From an uncultured Elusimicrobiales bacterium (GTDB lineage Bacteria; Elusimicrobiota; Elusimicrobia; Elusimicrobiales; Elusimicrobiaceae): a stretch of DNA of 20,669 nucleotides. Below the pieces are notes generated by a model, which saw only the letters and a list, made by a program, of their open reading frames with translations, searched no databases and was not told the DNA's origin. The stretch is from positions 1 to 20,669 of the forward strand of contig CAJTJT010000018.1 of the NCBI GenBank assembly GCA_910576915.1, read 5' to 3'. Shown here piece after piece: positions 19,870 to 20,669 of this stretch (position 1 is its first letter; the number at the start of each line of letters is the position of its first letter). Both the position numbers and the translations under genes were made by a program.

Positions 19870-20669
19870 TTATTGGCAGCGGTATACGGCTTGTTTGTAG
19901 ACGGCTTTGAAAACATTTTCGCTCACCTGGTCCGAATAAGAGTCGCTCGTTACACAGCCCCAATAGGTGGCGTTTGGGTCAAACGAACCGTTATTCCGCC
20001 CGGCATAATAACTCCAGTGGTCTTTTACGTACTGCGTTTTATCATACCCGTTGTATTTTTTATCCGACACACCCGCCAAACCGAAATCGGGATGCGACGA
20101 ACCCGGGCATTCCTCCCACGAGGAACCGTTTGTTAAGTAATAATCCATATACGAAATGGAACTGGCCGCATAAACGTCCATACACGTTGCAGTCGTACTC
20201 AGGCGGCTGCAACAGGCGGAAGAAGAGCCCCCCTTTTCGATATTTTCATCGCAGTTATCATCCAGCCCCAAATCCCCCACGGGGGCAACAATATAATTAT
20301 CGGAAACCTTCGTCCAGGTACACGGTTTTTCTTTGGTTACGCACCGACTGCCGTTCCATTCCTGGTCCGCCGTACAGCATTTTTCCTGGTTGGGGTTTTC
20401 CGCACAGGTCTGTTCGGCAGAAGCAGTCACCTCGCCGCACGCCAAATAAAGTTCACTCGAGGACGCACCTTTGAGTTTTAGACTTGCCCACTGCATTTGC
20501 CCGTTACTTTCGCTGTTGGCACTTTTACAGCTGGGGAATGATTTGCCGAACAAATTTAAGTTGGCGGCTTTGATATCTGCCGCGTTTACGCTTTCCATAT
20601 TGCCCGTTTGGATACGCACGTTTTGGAAGGAAATTTTACCCTCGCCGTTACCGTTACCCAAGCTAAGCG
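19870..20669 (-). CDS. C-terminal part of a secreted Cys-rich protein, cut by the window edge
   Basis: The frame is open to the right end of the window, so the true start lies outside; a TTG at 20661 is only an internal codon. About 266 residues are visible. The N-terminal visible part (GKISFQNVRIQTGNMESVNAAD) looks like a repetitive beta region. From about residue 85 the protein is rich in Cys: CAENPNQEKCC, EWNGSRCV, CTW, SSACCSRL, WEECPG, WGCV, ending YRCQ. The many paired Cys and the Ser, Asn, Tyr and Gly richness suggest an exported, disulfide-bonded surface protein. It may be a large pilin-like or minor pilin subunit of the same family as the short pilins, but its N-terminus is not in the window. 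The gene ends three bases before a terminator. Confidence 0.8.
   Translation of the reverse strand, partial: LSLGNGNGEGKISFQNVRIQTGNMESVNAADIKAANLNLFGKSFPSCKSANSESNGQMQWASLKLKGASSSELYLACGEVTASAEQTCAENPNQEKCCTADQEWNGSRCVTKEKPCTWTKVSDNYIVAPVGDLGLDDNCDENIEKGGSSSACCSRLSTTATCMDVYAASSISYMDYYLTNGSSWEECPGSSHPDFGLAGVSDKKYNGYDKTQYVKDHWSYYAGRNNGSFDPNATYWGCVTSDSYSDQVSENVFKAVYKQAVYRCQ

Noticed and set aside
20659..20661. TTG at 20661 as a true start of the Cys-rich gene
   Set aside because: The frame stays open to the window edge and there is no ribosome site or export signal at this position.

Overview
The window looks like chromosome of a Gram-negative, fermentative, host-associated bacterium, most likely a gut Elusimicrobiota (Elusimicrobium-like). 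This is an inference. It rests on many scattered single type IV pilin genes with a near-invariant leader and N-terminal helix but unrelated C-terminal halves, next to Gram-negative envelope genes: a lipoprotein, a DUF374 acyltransferase and YajC-SecD-SecF. There are no tRNAs, rRNAs, CRISPR arrays or transposases.

Layout: 1-126 is a terminator region. nadB (L-aspartate oxidase) runs on the minus strand to 1674. A short plus-strand unit at 1772-2062 has a consensus promoter, a leader with alternative hairpins, a 28-codon gene and a terminator. Two divergent pilin genes follow (2125-2643 minus, 2766-3293 plus). A minus-strand operon encodes an ABC-F ATPase and, overlapping its stop codon, a DEAD-box-type helicase (3359-6774). 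A 500-bp spacer (6775-7276) holds direct repeats, a REP-like hairpin and a long nested inverted repeat. thrS, lacking the TGS domain, lies on the minus strand (7277-9028). A membrane alkaline-phosphatase-superfamily transferase is divergent from it (9134-10873). A minus-strand pilin follows (10930-11442). The plus-strand yajC-secD-secF operon (11683-14443) is followed by an unrecognised protein and a DUF374 acyltransferase (14550-15865). Two more minus-strand pilins (15930-17079), a GC-rich repeat block (about 17190-17460), a YbdG-type MscS channel (minus), a lipoprotein (plus) and the C-terminal part of a Cys-rich protein cut by the window edge complete the region.

The housekeeping genes cover NAD synthesis, translation, RNA remodelling, protein export and the envelope. 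The accessory layer is the pilin set. Each complete pilin gene sits in its own small transcription unit. Three of the five have the same unusual promoter: a -35-like hexamer, a 16-bp spacer holding exactly twelve T residues, then a -10-like hexamer. This would suit slipped-strand phase variation. Together with the leader of the 28-codon gene, this is the most interesting material here. Several other genes (nadB, the lipoprotein, probably the ABC-F gene) have a -10 box six bases before the ATG and appear leaderless.
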